Origin: JBCBSZ01 sp039185015
Lineage (GTDB): Bacteria > Actinomycetota > Acidimicrobiia > Acidimicrobiales > Poriferisodalaceae
DNA length: 64,000 nucleotides
Reading direction: 5' to 3'
Assembly: GCA_039185015.1 (NCBI GenBank)
Contig: JBCDAU010000018.1
Span: 1-64,000 of the forward strand
Position 1 is the stretch's first letter, and the number at the start of each line of letters is the position of its first letter. Positions 7,995 to 20,000 of this stretch are shown here, piece after piece. The notes under the pieces were generated by a model that worked only from the letters and a program-made list of their open reading frames with translations, was not told the origin of the DNA and ran no database searches. The position numbers were made by a program, and so were the translations under genes.

Positions 7995-9203
7995 TCAGCC
8001 GGACCGGTCGTACTCAGCACCGTCTGCGGCCGCCAGCGCCTCGGCCACGGGCCGACCGAGGTCATAGGCTCCCCGCGAGCTGCGCCGCCTGACGCGGATG
8101 ACGTCGCGGATCATCCGCAGCGCGACGGGCAACACCGAGATCGTGCTGACGTCATCGTCCTCGAGGATCGCCGGCACCTCGTGGAGCGACAGCCGGTCCT
8201 TCTCGACCAGGTGCAACACCTCGACGTCGAAGGCGAACCCGTCGACCGTCGCTCGGGCGAACAGCGACCGCGCCACGTCGCGCCGGAACGCCTTCATGCC
8301 GCACTGCGTGTCGCGGTAGTGGCCGAGCAACGCGGCGTGGGTGACGAGGTTGAACACCAGGGAGCCGAGCTCCCGCACCCGCGCCGGACCCTCCCGGGTG
8401 ACGGCGTCGGGGTGCCGTCGGTTCCCGACGACGACGTCCCAGCCGTCCTCGACGCTGCACACGAGCTCGACGAGCTGCTCGGGCGGGTAGGCGAGATCGG
8501 CGTCGGTGAAGACCACGGTGCGACCGGTGGCGGCCAGCATCCCCCGACGGACCGCAGCGCCCTTGCCCCGGTTCTCTGGTTGGACGAGCACCTTGTCGGC
8601 GCCGCCGTCGTGGGCGCGATCGGGGGTGTCGTCGTCGGACCCGTCATCGACGACGACGATCTCGATCGGACCGATCGCCGGGTCGATCGCCTTGCGCAGC
8701 CGAGCGAGGTTGGGGCCGATCCGCTCTGGTTCGCGGAAGACGGGCACGACCACGCTGGTCCGCACCCCGCCCCGCAGCTGCGGTCGCTCGATCATCTCGG
8801 ACTGGTCGGCCCGGACCGAGGCGAAGAGGACGCGGCGATACGTGAGGAGCCGGACGACCGACGCTGCGGCGAGGGCGGGCGCCTGGGCGAGCAGCAGGCG
8901 GATCACCGACGGCTCGTCGACGCCGAGGGTGAGCGCCGTGACGATCGCGACGTCGACGACGGCCGCCGGACCGACCGCCAGCGCGAACGCCCGCGGCCGG
9001 TGGTCGACGAGCGCGTGCGGGTCGTCGGCGAAGGTGACCCGACGGTGCAACAGGAAGGAGATCACCGCGGCGACCGCCACGGCGATCGACGCAGCGACCA
9101 CGACCATCAGCCCGGCGGAACGGACCAGGAGCTGGAGCAGGACGACGTGGACCGCCGTGATGACCAGACCGACCGCGATGAATCGACGGAGCCTCCGGGT
9201 CAC
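7995..9203 (-). CDS. GtrA-like membrane domain fused to dolichyl-phosphate-sugar-synthase-like GT2
   Basis: The 402-residue protein has two parts. Residues 1-130 form a GtrA-type four-helix membrane domain ('RRFIAVGLVITAVHVVLLQL', 'FLLHRRVTF'). Residues about 145-395 form a GT2 polyprenyl-phosphate sugar synthase with 'VVVDDGSDDDT' and 'FTDADLAYPPEQL' (DAD metal site), plus 'DTQCGMKAFRR'. It would transfer a sugar from a nucleotide donor to a polyprenyl phosphate and help flip it for GT-C enzymes. The GTG at 9203 is chosen because it overlaps the upstream stop as GTGA; a start at 9257 would overlap by 58 bases. The neighbour upstream is a large GT-C-like membrane protein, a plausible acceptor. 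Confidence 0.88.
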   Translation of the reverse strand: MTRRLRRFIAVGLVITAVHVVLLQLLVRSAGLMVVVAASIAVAVAAVISFLLHRRVTFADDPHALVDHRPRAFALAVGPAAVVDVAIVTALTLGVDEPSVIRLLLAQAPALAAASVVRLLTYRRVLFASVRADQSEMIERPQLRGGVRTSVVVPVFREPERIGPNLARLRKAIDPAIGPIEIVVVDDGSDDDTPDRAHDGGADKVLVQPENRGKGAAVRRGMLAATGRTVVFTDADLAYPPEQLVELVCSVEDGWDVVVGNRRHPDAVTREGPARVRELGSLVFNLVTHAALLGHYRDTQCGMKAFRRDVARSLFARATVDGFAFDVEVLHLVEKDRLSLHEVPAILEDDDVSTISVLPVALRMIRDVIRVRRRSSRGAYDLGRPVAEALAAADGAEYDRSG

Positions 9204-12031
9204 GTCTCGGTCGACGTCGGCGGGCCCGTCGGTTGCCAGCCACCGCCGACGGTCCACCGACCATCGTCGCCCGCGGGGTCATCAGGAACACGGTTGCCGG
9301 TCCGCAGCTGCTCGTCGCTGAGGACCGGGTGGTCGCCGGAGGTCGCGCCGAGCCGCATCGGGGTCCGCACGAGCCGCACCAGGAAGACGAGCCCGAGGAA
9401 CGTCAGGCCCCACCCGGCCAGCTCGACGTTGGTGCGCCCGTAGGAGAGCGTCACCTCGGTGCTGGTGGGGATGACGACCATCTGGTTCGGGGTGACCCGG
9501 AACGGCCCCTCGGCGCCGGACACCTCCCAGTTCGGGAAGTAGGACACCTTCACCACCACCGGCACGCCGATCTGGTCGACGGTGAAGCTCAGCGAGTGGG
9601 TGTCCTGGACGATGTCGGTGACGTTGACCTCGGGCTGCAGGCGCCGCTCGGGGACCTCGCCGGCGCCGACCCGCTGCCAGGAGTCGGGACCGTCGAGCGC
9701 GAGCGGGACGTCCCAGGCCGCCGGGTCGTTGAACCACTCCACGGCGGGATCGATCCACTCCCGCCCGGCCTCGCCGAGGGCGGTGGACACCGCCGGCTCG
9801 TAGTCGAGCCCCTCGACGATCTCGCTGTTCGCCACCTCGAAGATGCGCCAGTCGCCCGAGATGGCCACGAGCTCGAGGTCGGGCTCCTCGACGGCCTGGC
9901 GCACCGTCTCATCGGTGACCGCCATGTAGTAGCGGACACCCATCATCTGGAGGTGGTCGACACCCTGGGCCACGTCCACCCGGTTGGGGTAGGGGATGTC
10001 GCGCATCGGCCGAGACGGCTCGGTCGCCAGCTCGTCCTGGGTGATGAAGTGGAACGGCACCGTGATCGACGCTTCGAAGTACAGGCCCTCCATCGAGCCG
10101 ATGCAGCCGTCGGTGAAGTGGGGCAGCATCATCAGCGCCATGGGCGTGCCGTAGCCGCCGAGGACGTCGCGGTTGTACTCCCAGTGGGCCCGACCGCAAC
10201 CGATCTCCTGCCCGACGGCATCCATCCTCGAGACGACGGCCTCGTACTCGGCGTAGCGGTCCTTGCCCTCGAGCCCGCGATAGTTCCAGCGGGCCCAGTC
10301 GTCGAGGAAGCTCGTGTCGTTCGTGCGGATGCCGGGCAGCCCGATCGAGGCGCCCGATGCGCTGGCGCCGGGGAGGCCGAGCCCGACCGGCTGGGCGGCG
10401 TGGATGTAGAGGCCGAGCACGGCGATCGCGGTCGCGCCCAGCACGAACCCCCGGCCGATCCGGCGGACCCGGACGGGGTCGGGCGGAGCGGGTGGCTCGG
10501 TCGTCGCGCTGGGCTGCTCGTCGTCGATCTCGTCGACGATCAGGTCGCCGTCGTCACCGGCCAGCTCGTCGTCGGCGGGCGGCATGACCGTGCGGGCCGT
10601 CATCCAGCCCACCGAACCGACCTCGACCGCTCGACGGCCCTGCTGGATCAGGAACCCGAGGCCGTACCCGGCCAGCAGGTACACGCTCAGGTACCAGAAG
10701 GGCAGGATCCGTGCGTTCCACAGCCGGTACTGAGGGATGACCACGTAGGCGACGGCGGCAGCGACGCCGGCGAGCGCGATGGCCGCCGCGGCGCGATCCC
10801 AACGCCACACGGCGGCGAGCGCACCGACCAACGCGAGCGCGAAGAAGACGACGATGATCTTGCCGCCGTCGACGGTCTCGTGGGGCTGGAAGAGGTTGTT
10901 GACGAACTCGTTCTGCGGGAAGCCGTTGCCGACGAGCTTCTCCCAGCCCATGTCGTTCACGTAGGCCGAGTTCCACCAGAACGGCAGCACCCAGAACGCC
11001 GACAGCAACCCGCCGACGACCCCCATCGACGCCACCCACCACCACCGACTCCGCCCGGTACGGGTCAGCAGGTCGCGACCGATCAGCAGCACGATGATCC
11101 ACACCGTCACGCCGCCCGCCGCGATCTGCGCGGCCATCGACCACCCGACGGCGACCGAACGTGCCCAGGCCGCGCCGGCGACCACGAGCAACGCCAGCAG
11201 CACCGACCGCACGACGGTCGGTCGCTTCGGCAGCGAGTAGACGACGAGCGCCATCAGCGTGGCCACGAGGGCGAACAACGCCGGGATCAGGTGGCACAGC
11301 CCCGTCAGAGCGAGGAGCCCGGCGGCGAGGCCCCGACCCTTGCCGGTTGCGAGGCCCCGGTACAGCGCGCCGAAGTAGACCAAGGAGAGCGAGAGGCTGA
11401 TCGAGAAGGCGAACTCGCCGGCGAGGGTCGAGGCGAGGTTGCCGCCGTAGATCGTGAAGTTCGTGTCGAACAGGAACGGCAGCGTCGACACCGCCATCAG
11501 CGCCGGCAGCGGGAACTTCCAGCCGATCAGGCGGCCCATCGCGTAGGCGGCCAGCGGCATCGCGATCACGCCGGAGGCGGAGACGAGCTTGAAGGCGACG
11601 TTGTAGGGCAACAAGACGTCGAGCACGACGATCGCCAGCGCCGGCACGACCATGTAGAAGCGGAAGACCGGGAACCCGGCGTACCAGTCGTTGGTCCAGC
11701 CCGCGATCCGGAAGTCGGGCAACAGGTGGTCGCGGATGAAGGCCGGGCCCCAGACGTGGGACCCCATGTCGCCGCCGGTGGTGGTGGAGTCCTCGAGCAG
11801 CTGGGTGCCGCTCATCACGAGCCACACCAGGGTCATCGACATCGCCACGGCGGCGAAGCTGATCCAGCCCGCCGGGCCGGCCGCCCGGGCGCGGGCGATC
11901 TGGCGGTCGAGCCAGTTGCCACCACCGGACCCGGATCCGGTCCCGGTCTCGGGCTCCGGGCGCGCTGCATCGAGGTCGGAGGCGATCGCGTCCGACTCTG
12001 GAGGCGCGGCGGGGCTCGGCGTCAGCGTCAT
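9200..12031 (-). CDS. Large polytopic membrane protein, PTPS-related/GT-C-like
   Basis: This 943-residue protein has a Pro/Glu-rich cytoplasmic N-terminus, then more than ten membrane segments (about 35-560), and ends in an extracellular beta-rich part with one last membrane helix ('GWGLTFLGLVFLVRLV'). The first loop 'GGDMGSHVWGPAFIRDHLL' resembles membrane proteins labelled PTPS-related (6-pyruvoyl-tetrahydropterin synthase-related), which have GT-C glycosyltransferase topology with an acidic first loop. A lipid-linked sugar transferase is the most likely role; the donor is unknown. The ATG at 12031 has GAGGG 4 bases upstream. It overlaps the GtrA-GT2 gene by 4 bases, which supports a donor-enzyme/transferase pair. 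Confidence 0.75.
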   Translation of the reverse strand: MTLTPSPAAPPESDAIASDLDAARPEPETGTGSGSGGGNWLDRQIARARAAGPAGWISFAAVAMSMTLVWLVMSGTQLLEDSTTTGGDMGSHVWGPAFIRDHLLPDFRIAGWTNDWYAGFPVFRFYMVVPALAIVVLDVLLPYNVAFKLVSASGVIAMPLAAYAMGRLIGWKFPLPALMAVSTLPFLFDTNFTIYGGNLASTLAGEFAFSISLSLSLVYFGALYRGLATGKGRGLAAGLLALTGLCHLIPALFALVATLMALVVYSLPKRPTVVRSVLLALLVVAGAAWARSVAVGWSMAAQIAAGGVTVWIIVLLIGRDLLTRTGRSRWWWVASMGVVGGLLSAFWVLPFWWNSAYVNDMGWEKLVGNGFPQNEFVNNLFQPHETVDGGKIIVVFFALALVGALAAVWRWDRAAAAIALAGVAAAVAYVVIPQYRLWNARILPFWYLSVYLLAGYGLGFLIQQGRRAVEVGSVGWMTARTVMPPADDELAGDDGDLIVDEIDDEQPSATTEPPAPPDPVRVRRIGRGFVLGATAIAVLGLYIHAAQPVGLGLPGASASGASIGLPGIRTNDTSFLDDWARWNYRGLEGKDRYAEYEAVVSRMDAVGQEIGCGRAHWEYNRDVLGGYGTPMALMMLPHFTDGCIGSMEGLYFEASITVPFHFITQDELATEPSRPMRDIPYPNRVDVAQGVDHLQMMGVRYYMAVTDETVRQAVEEPDLELVAISGDWRIFEVANSEIVEGLDYEPAVSTALGEAGREWIDPAVEWFNDPAAWDVPLALDGPDSWQRVGAGEVPERRLQPEVNVTDIVQDTHSLSFTVDQIGVPVVVKVSYFPNWEVSGAEGPFRVTPNQMVVIPTSTEVTLSYGRTNVELAGWGLTFLGLVFLVRLVRTPMRLGATSGDHPVLSDEQLRTGNRVPDDPAGDDGRWTVGGGWQPTGPPTSTET

Positions 12032-12086
12032 CGGGCCCTCAGTCTGGCACCCCCAGACGGGACCGGGGAGGCAGTCGGCGCGACGG

Positions 12087-12311
12087 TCAGCGCTCGGACG
12101 GCCCCAGGTCGTCGAGGGCGGCATCGCGGTCGACCGGTGCGCCCTCGAGGCGCCACCAACGCTGATCGCATGCCGAGCAGGAGTCCATCGCCATCGTGCC
12201 CTTCGGCGACTGGAGGTGGATCGTCACGATCGAGCAGCCGTACTCGCTGCCTCCCCGACAGTCGGGGCGGCGCCCGTCCGCGTCGGTCGTGGCCACTGGT
12301 CGCGTCTCCAT
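12087..12311 (-). CDS. Small CxxC protein of unknown function
   Basis: The 74-residue product contains 'CSACDQRWWRLEG', a CxxC knuckle followed by an aromatic patch, and a second Cys pair at 'DCRGGSEYGC'. This suggests a small zinc-ribbon-like fold. I recall similar mini-proteins next to manB in actinobacteria but assign no function. It sits between the CPBP protease gene (77 bases upstream) and the large membrane protein (55 bases downstream), in the same direction. Codon use is like the neighbours. Confidence 0.65.
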   Translation of the reverse strand: METRPVATTDADGRRPDCRGGSEYGCSIVTIHLQSPKGTMAMDSCSACDQRWWRLEGAPVDRDAALDDLGPSER

Positions 12312-12388
12312 GTCCGACCAGTCGGCACTCCCCGTGGCGATGTGAGCCCCTGGGGCCCATCTTCGCCACACAGGGTGACCACGCTGGG

Positions 12389-13087
12389 TCACTCGACGGC
12401 GAGCAGGGTGAGCAGGGCGATGGAGTTGAAGACCACGTGGGCGACGATCGGCGAGCCCAGGCTCCCTCGCCAGTGGGCGAGGGCGCCGACGGCGAGGCCG
12501 AAGAGGACCAGCCCGGGCAGCTGCAGGAGCTGGAGGTGGGAGGCGCCGAAGAGCAGCGCCGTGACCGCGATGCCGCCGGGGACGGCCAGGCGGGAGATGA
12601 GTCGAGGCTGGAGCAGCCCTCGGTGGAAGACCTCCTCGACGATCGGCGCACCGATCGCGGCCAGCAGGATCAGCGCGCCGATGCCCAGCACCCCGTCGGC
12701 CCGGTCGGTGAGCTCGCGGGCGGCCTCGGAGACCTCGTCGTTGTCGACGCGGAAGAGGAAGGTGTAGACGATCGGCAGCACGACGAGCTGCATGCCGGCG
12801 CCGACGAGCACCCCGAGGCCGACGTCGCGTCGGCTGGGGACCAACGAGCGGACCTCGATCAGCCGCTCGCCGTTCATGCGGGCCACGAGCCACGGCAGCC
12901 CGAGCATGGCCCCCCAGAGGCCGAGTTGCGCGAGCAGGGCCCACTCCATCGGGAGCTCGAGCGCGTCCTCGACGCCGGACAACTGGACCGCGACCAGCGC
13001 GAGCAGGCCGGCGGCGACGTACCCGGCGACGAACGCGCCGACGAGGAGCGGGATGCTGATGCGCGACGTGCGGACGGTCTCGCTCAC
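12389..13087 (-). CDS. CPBP-family intramembrane glutamic endopeptidase (Abi/CAAX)
   Basis: The 232-residue protein has about six to seven membrane helices and the family motifs: EEVFHRG (EExxxR), 'FGASHLQ' (FxxxH) and 'HVVFN' (HxxxN). Such proteins cleave membrane substrates or act in immunity-like and secretion functions; the substrate here is unknown. The GTG start at 13087 has TAGGAT 8 bases upstream and no Shine-Dalgarno, suggesting a leaderless mRNA. It heads the operon leading to manB and is divergent from ftsH, another membrane protease, with 91 bases between. Confidence 0.9.
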   Translation of the reverse strand: MSETVRTSRISIPLLVGAFVAGYVAAGLLALVAVQLSGVEDALELPMEWALLAQLGLWGAMLGLPWLVARMNGERLIEVRSLVPSRRDVGLGVLVGAGMQLVVLPIVYTFLFRVDNDEVSEAARELTDRADGVLGIGALILLAAIGAPIVEEVFHRGLLQPRLISRLAVPGGIAVTALLFGASHLQLLQLPGLVLFGLAVGALAHWRGSLGSPIVAHVVFNSIALLTLLAVE

Positions 13088-13095
13088 GACGTCGG

Positions 13096-13101
13096 ATCCT
13101 A
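13096..13101 (-). promoter_or_regulatory. Putative leaderless -10 for the CPBP gene
   Basis: TAGGAT on the minus strand lies 8 bases before the GTG at 13087. It is part of the divergent promoter region shared with ftsH. Confidence 0.4.
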
Positions 13102-13166
13102 TGGGCGCCGCGGGCCGTGGCCGTCGTCACGCCGGGTGACGACGGGGGAATGCGGCACCGGACCAT

Positions 13167-13172
13167 TACGCT
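13167..13172 (+). promoter_or_regulatory. Putative leaderless -10 for ftsH
   Basis: TACGCT lies 6 bases before the ATG of ftsH at 13179. No ribosome site is visible between them. Confidence 0.4.
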
Positions 13173-13178
13173 TGGCCC

Positions 13179-15104
<1,926 letters not shown>

Positions 15105-15110
15105 GACGGC

Positions 15111-15539
15111 TCAGCCGGCGTCGTCGTCGGCGACCAGCTCGCTCACCCGCCCCCAGAGGTCACCGGGTTCGATCACGCCCAACCACGACGCCTGGACCTC
15201 GCCGGCCCGGTCGACGAGCAGCGCGGCCGGGACGGCCTCGATCTCGTACTTGTCGTGCAGCGACCGGTGCAGCTGGAACGGGAGCTCGGCGACCCCGACG
15301 GTCTCGGATCGCAGCGGCTGCGCTGCCTCGACGACACCACGGCAGGTGTCGCAGGTGGTCGACGTGAAGATGGCGAGCAGCCAGGGCAGTTCGGGCTCGG
15401 GTAGGTCGAGGCGATCGAAGTGCGTCGGGAGGCGGAACCGCCGGGACGGCACCGAGGTCGGGCGGCGACGGCGGTCGAGGACCACGGCGATGCCGACCGC
15501 CACGATCAGCAGGACGGCGGCGAGCAGATAGCGCTCCAC
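15111..15539 (-). CDS. Membrane-anchored thioredoxin-like protein
   Basis: The 142-residue protein has an N-terminal membrane anchor (ERYLLAAVLLIVAVGIAVVL) and a thioredoxin-like fold with active-site CDTC ('FTSTTCDTCRGVV') and a cis-Pro region 'EIEAVPAALLVDRAG'. The domain would face outside and could reduce or isomerise disulfides in exported proteins. The GTG at 15539 shares one base with the stop of the upstream DUF5719-like gene, so translation is probably coupled. It is the last gene of the GT2-DUF5719-thioredoxin operon. Confidence 0.8.
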   Translation of the reverse strand: MERYLLAAVLLIVAVGIAVVLDRRRRPTSVPSRRFRLPTHFDRLDLPEPELPWLLAIFTSTTCDTCRGVVEAAQPLRSETVGVAELPFQLHRSLHDKYEIEAVPAALLVDRAGEVQASWLGVIEPGDLWGRVSELVADDDAG

Positions 15540-17017
15540 TAGCCGCTCCCCTCGTCGACGGGCACGGCGATCATCCACTCGGACGCGGAGGTCACCGGAG
15601 CGGGTCCGCCAGCCGCGACGACGACCGGCGTGGACGCGGTGACCACCAGGGCGAACCGAGCCGGGTCGACCTCGCCCAGGGCGATGCGGATGTCCGCGGC
15701 GGCCGGCACGGTCGTGGTCGTCACCAGCACCCGCTCCCCATCGGCCAGTCGGACCACCTCGACGGTCGTCTCCTCACCCGTGGGATTGTGCACGATCAGC
15801 GACGCGCCGGGCAGCGCCGTGCGATCGAGCAACGGCACGACCCAACTGGTGGCCGCGGCGGACGCACCCGGACCCGCATCGTCGCCGCCGACGAGCGCCG
15901 GGCTGGACTCGGTCGCCTCGGCATCGATCGCCGAGGTCGCGAGCTCGGCGACGACGGGCACCTCGGTGAGCGTCCGCACGACGATCGAGTGGTCGACGCC
16001 GAGTGGCACGCCGAAGGTCGACTCGTCGATCGGCACGACGATCGCGTCCTCGGCCGGCACGGTTCGCTGCTGCGGTTCGACGAAGGCCTCCGTGGCCTGG
16101 ACCTCGATGTCGACCTCGGCGGGTCGCTCGCCCGGGTTGTGGATCACCAGCGACTGCTGGACGCCGAGCTCGAGACGGGCACCGGGCAGCAGCCACTCGG
16201 CGGCCGGTTCGAGCGACGCCGCGGCGAGCGAGAGACCACGTCGGCCCTCGGTGCCGTCGCGGCTGGAGACCCGGTCGACCGCCACCCGACCGGAGCGCAC
16301 GACGATGCGGGCCGACACGGCCTCGCGGCGGCGGGCGAGCTGTCCGACGTCGATGCCGCGGACCCGGCCGGCGGGCACGACGATGCCCTGGAGGCTGGCC
16401 CCGGGCACCAGGCCAGTCTCGACCTCGGTGACGAGCTCGAGATCGATGACGGCGTCCTCGGACAGCGGGTTGAACACCGTGTAGACGAGATCGGCATCGC
16501 CGGCGGTGCTCCCGCTGGCCACGAACCACTCCCGGTCGATGCGGTCGAGGCAGGGGACGACGTCTCGGCCCAGCACGCCGTCGACCTGGCGAGCGACGAC
16601 CAGGCGGTCAGAGCTCGACTCGACCACGGCGGCGACGATCGGATCGGAGGCGAGGTCGGCGACGGGCAGCTCGACGTGGCTGTACTCCGGCACCTCGACC
16701 TCGACGAGCTCGGCCGGCGACGACCCACCGCGCACGGTGACGTCGGCGTCGATCGACATCGGCGACGGGTTGACGAGCACGAGGGTGCCCTCGACGGTCA
16801 CGCCGGTGGCCTCGCCCTCCTCGCCCGTGGTCTCGGTGAGGCGCAGCGTCGGGCAGTACCAGACCGGCGGCGAGCCGGTACGTCCGGCGACGGGCACGAC
16901 CTGGGCGATGTCGACGACCTCGTCCACCGGGTCCTCGGTGGAGCTCCGATCGATCACGATGCCAGCGGCCAGCGCCCCGGCGACGAGCACCAGCGCCGGC
17001 AGGCGGGAGACGTTCAC
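15539..17017 (-). CDS. Exported DUF5719-like protein
   Basis: This 492-residue protein has an N-terminal signal/anchor (LPALVLVAGALAAGIVI) and a long beta-rich exported region with recurrent 'vNPs...a.V.v' and 'hNPGERPAEVDIEV' strands, as in the actinobacterial DUF5719 family. That family is typically encoded beside a GT2 membrane glycosyltransferase and manB, as here. Function is unknown; involvement in cell-wall glycan assembly is inferred from context. The GTG start overlaps the upstream GT2 stop as GTGA. Confidence 0.75.
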   Translation of the reverse strand: MNVSRLPALVLVAGALAAGIVIDRSSTEDPVDEVVDIAQVVPVAGRTGSPPVWYCPTLRLTETTGEEGEATGVTVEGTLVLVNPSPMSIDADVTVRGGSSPAELVEVEVPEYSHVELPVADLASDPIVAAVVESSSDRLVVARQVDGVLGRDVVPCLDRIDREWFVASGSTAGDADLVYTVFNPLSEDAVIDLELVTEVETGLVPGASLQGIVVPAGRVRGIDVGQLARRREAVSARIVVRSGRVAVDRVSSRDGTEGRRGLSLAAASLEPAAEWLLPGARLELGVQQSLVIHNPGERPAEVDIEVQATEAFVEPQQRTVPAEDAIVVPIDESTFGVPLGVDHSIVVRTLTEVPVVAELATSAIDAEATESSPALVGGDDAGPGASAAATSWVVPLLDRTALPGASLIVHNPTGEETTVEVVRLADGERVLVTTTTVPAAADIRIALGEVDPARFALVVTASTPVVVAAGGPAPVTSASEWMIAVPVDEGSG

Positions 17018-20000
17018 TCGACCCCCACCGGTTCGGGCACGTCGGGCTCGCGTCGGCGACCCGCCCGGCGCGACCTGCGACGACGGCGGCGGCCGCCGTC
17101 ATCGGAGAGCGCGGCGTCGTAGGCGATCGGATCGGCCCGCTCGGCCTGTTCGAGGAGTCGGTCGGTGATCGCCCGGCCCTGCGCCGACCAGCCGCGGGCG
17201 GCCAGCCACGCCGTGATGGCCCACGCGATGGCCAGAGCCACCAGGACGAGGGTCCTCCCGCTGGGCCGCTCGACGTCGACGGCGACCGCGCCTCCGGCGC
17301 CCGCCGCGGCGATCTGCCCGGCACCGAAGACCTCGCCGGTGACCGGGTCGCCGTCGATGGTGACGTCGATGCGATCGACCGGTCGGCGGGCCACGTAGAC
17401 CGAGGTGTCGGCACCGGCGATGGCCGGCGGCGCGGCGATCTGCGCGGGATCGATCGCCGTGAGGCCATCGAGGCCCTCCGCGACGAGCTCACCGGCGCCG
17501 GCGGGCACCACGGCGTCGACGGGGAACCAGGCCTCGTTGCGGAACACGATGAGCGCCGGGTCGGTCGGCACGAGACGCAGGTCGAGCTGCTGCTCGAGCC
17601 GGTCGAGGACGTCGGGGGCGATCGGCGCGGTCGGCACCTCGGTGAACGACGGCGCGCTGGCCTGCACGACGACGACGTAGCGCACGCCGAGCGGAGCGAG
17701 CAGCTCGCCGAAGCGGGCGGACTCGCCGGCGAGGAGCGCGTCGACGGCGTCGAAGACGGGGCGGGTCGCCTCGAACGACGTGGCCGGCCAGGCATCGCGG
17801 AGATCGGGGAAGCCGTCGCTGACGGCGACGGTGAGGTCGTCGCTGAGGATGATCCCCGGCAGCGGGAGCACCTCGACCTCGCCCAGCCACAGCACCCGGG
17901 AGACGTCGCTCGCGTCGTCGAGGAAGGTGGCCGAGGCGGCGAGGTCGGCGGTCGGCACCTCGAAGCGCCCGTCCGGCAGCGTCGCGAACGCCGGCAGCGG
18001 GATGGCGACCAGTCCGACGGCACCGGCGATCGGCACGAGCTGGCGCCACCCGAACCGGTACCCGCGGACGTCTCGCTCGTAGGTCGAGATCGCGAGCCCG
18101 GCCGCCATGGCGACCGCCGGAGCGGCCACTGCCAGCAGCAGGGCCGGGTCGGGAAGGACGACGTCGCCGCTCCACCCCCGGAGCTCGACCCACGCCACGC
18201 CGACCGCGGCGATCCAGAGAACGGCGAGGCGCACGCTCCAGGCGAACCGCCATCCCTGACCCAGCAGGAGCGGGACCACGGCGACCAGCAACGGTCCCCA
18301 ACCGAGCACCGAGTTGCCGACCGGTCCGATGTCGGCCCGGAGCAGCGCCGCGAGCCCGTCGAACTCGTCGACGAGGCCACGGCCGTAGAGCAGCCGCCAC
18401 GGGGGGCGATCGCCGATGACGCCCGCGACCCACGGCCCGTGGAGCACCGCAGCCCAGATGACCGCTGCGATCGAGAGCACCACCGCTCGACCGGCCGCGA
18501 CGACGCCGTCACCGGCGACGAGCGATCCCACGAGCAGCGCCAGCGCCATGGCCAGGGTGATGGGTGCCATCACCGGGGCGAAGGCGACGACGACGGCCAG
18601 CACGATCGCGAGGCCTGCGATCTGCGACGACACCGGCTTGATGCGGCGACCGCCCGGCGCTCCGACCACGAACGGCTCGACGGCGGCGAGGCGGGCCAGC
18701 CTCGCCAGGATCCACGGTGAGGCGGCCCAGACCGTCAGGATCGTCCACGAGCCCCCGGACAGCGCCGCAGCGGGCAGCGGGCCCGACGCAGCGACGACGA
18801 TGCCGACGATCGAGGCCCGACGGCTGCCGAACGGCGTCAGGAGGCGCCACGTGCCGATCAGGCCGACGAGGATGGGGCCGAGGACGAGGACGGTGCGGAG
18901 GAGCGCGTACGTGCCGGGGAGGACGTCGGCGACGCCGACGAGCAGTGGGGCGAGCGGTGGCTCGACGTCGGTGCCGAGCCACGAGCTCCGATAGCCGTCG
19001 ACGACGACGTCGCGCAGCTCCGACGGCAGGGGGAACGCCAGGAACTCGCGGTGGGCGGGCATGCCCCGGGTGAGGAGGTGGCGGGTGGCGACGGCGAGCG
19101 CCATGACCACCAGGAGCCAAGCGAGCGCGGCCGTGCGCGCCGCGCCGACGGTCAGCGAGCTGGCGAGCGAGCGCCCGGCATCGGACAGCGAGGTCAGCCG
19201 GTCGCCGCGGTTGATCTGGCCCTGGACGAATGCGCGGATCCGCGCGCTGCCCTGCATCTGGAGATGGGTCAGCTCGCCGTCGGCCACCTTCCGGCTGGAG
19301 GCCACCTGCTTGCGCTTGGCGAACAGCGATCTCGGGCGGCGGAGGTTCCAGCTCCAGGCACCCATCACGTCCCTCGCGTGCCGGGGGCTGCCGCTGACGA
19401 GACCGAAGAGCGCCTCGCCGGCGGTGAGCGCCAGGGCGAGCGGGACGACCAGCAGGAGGCGGAGGCGGCTCGACACGCCCAGCAGCGTGCGGATCCGGTG
19501 CCGGTGCTGGAGGCGGCGGCGGTCGTCGCCTTCGCGGCGCTCTCCGAGGGCCTCGAGGTGCCGGGCGGCGGCGTCGGGAGCGACCAGGACGCGGGCACCG
19601 GCGACGTGGGCCCGCCAGCAGAGGTCGAGATCCTCGCCGAGGTAGGAGATCTCCTCGTCGAAGCCGTCGAGCTCCTCGAAGAGGTCGCAGCGGACGAGGG
19701 TCATCGCCCCGGGCACCCACAGCACGTCGCGCACCCGGTCGTGCTGTTCCTGGTCGAGCTCGCCCCGCTCGACGAGCGGCGCGGTCGTGCCGGTGCGGTC
19801 GGCCGTGGCGCCCACGGCCAGGAGGCGGCGGTCGTCCTCCCACGACACGAGCTTCGGGGCCACGACGCCGGCGTTCGACCGGAGGGCCTCGTCGACGAGG
19901 ATCGACACGGCGTCGGGTTCGGGCGCGACGTCGTCGTGGCAGAACAGGTAGAAGGTCGCGCCCTCGACCAGGCCGCGCACCCGGTTGGCCGCCGCGCCGA

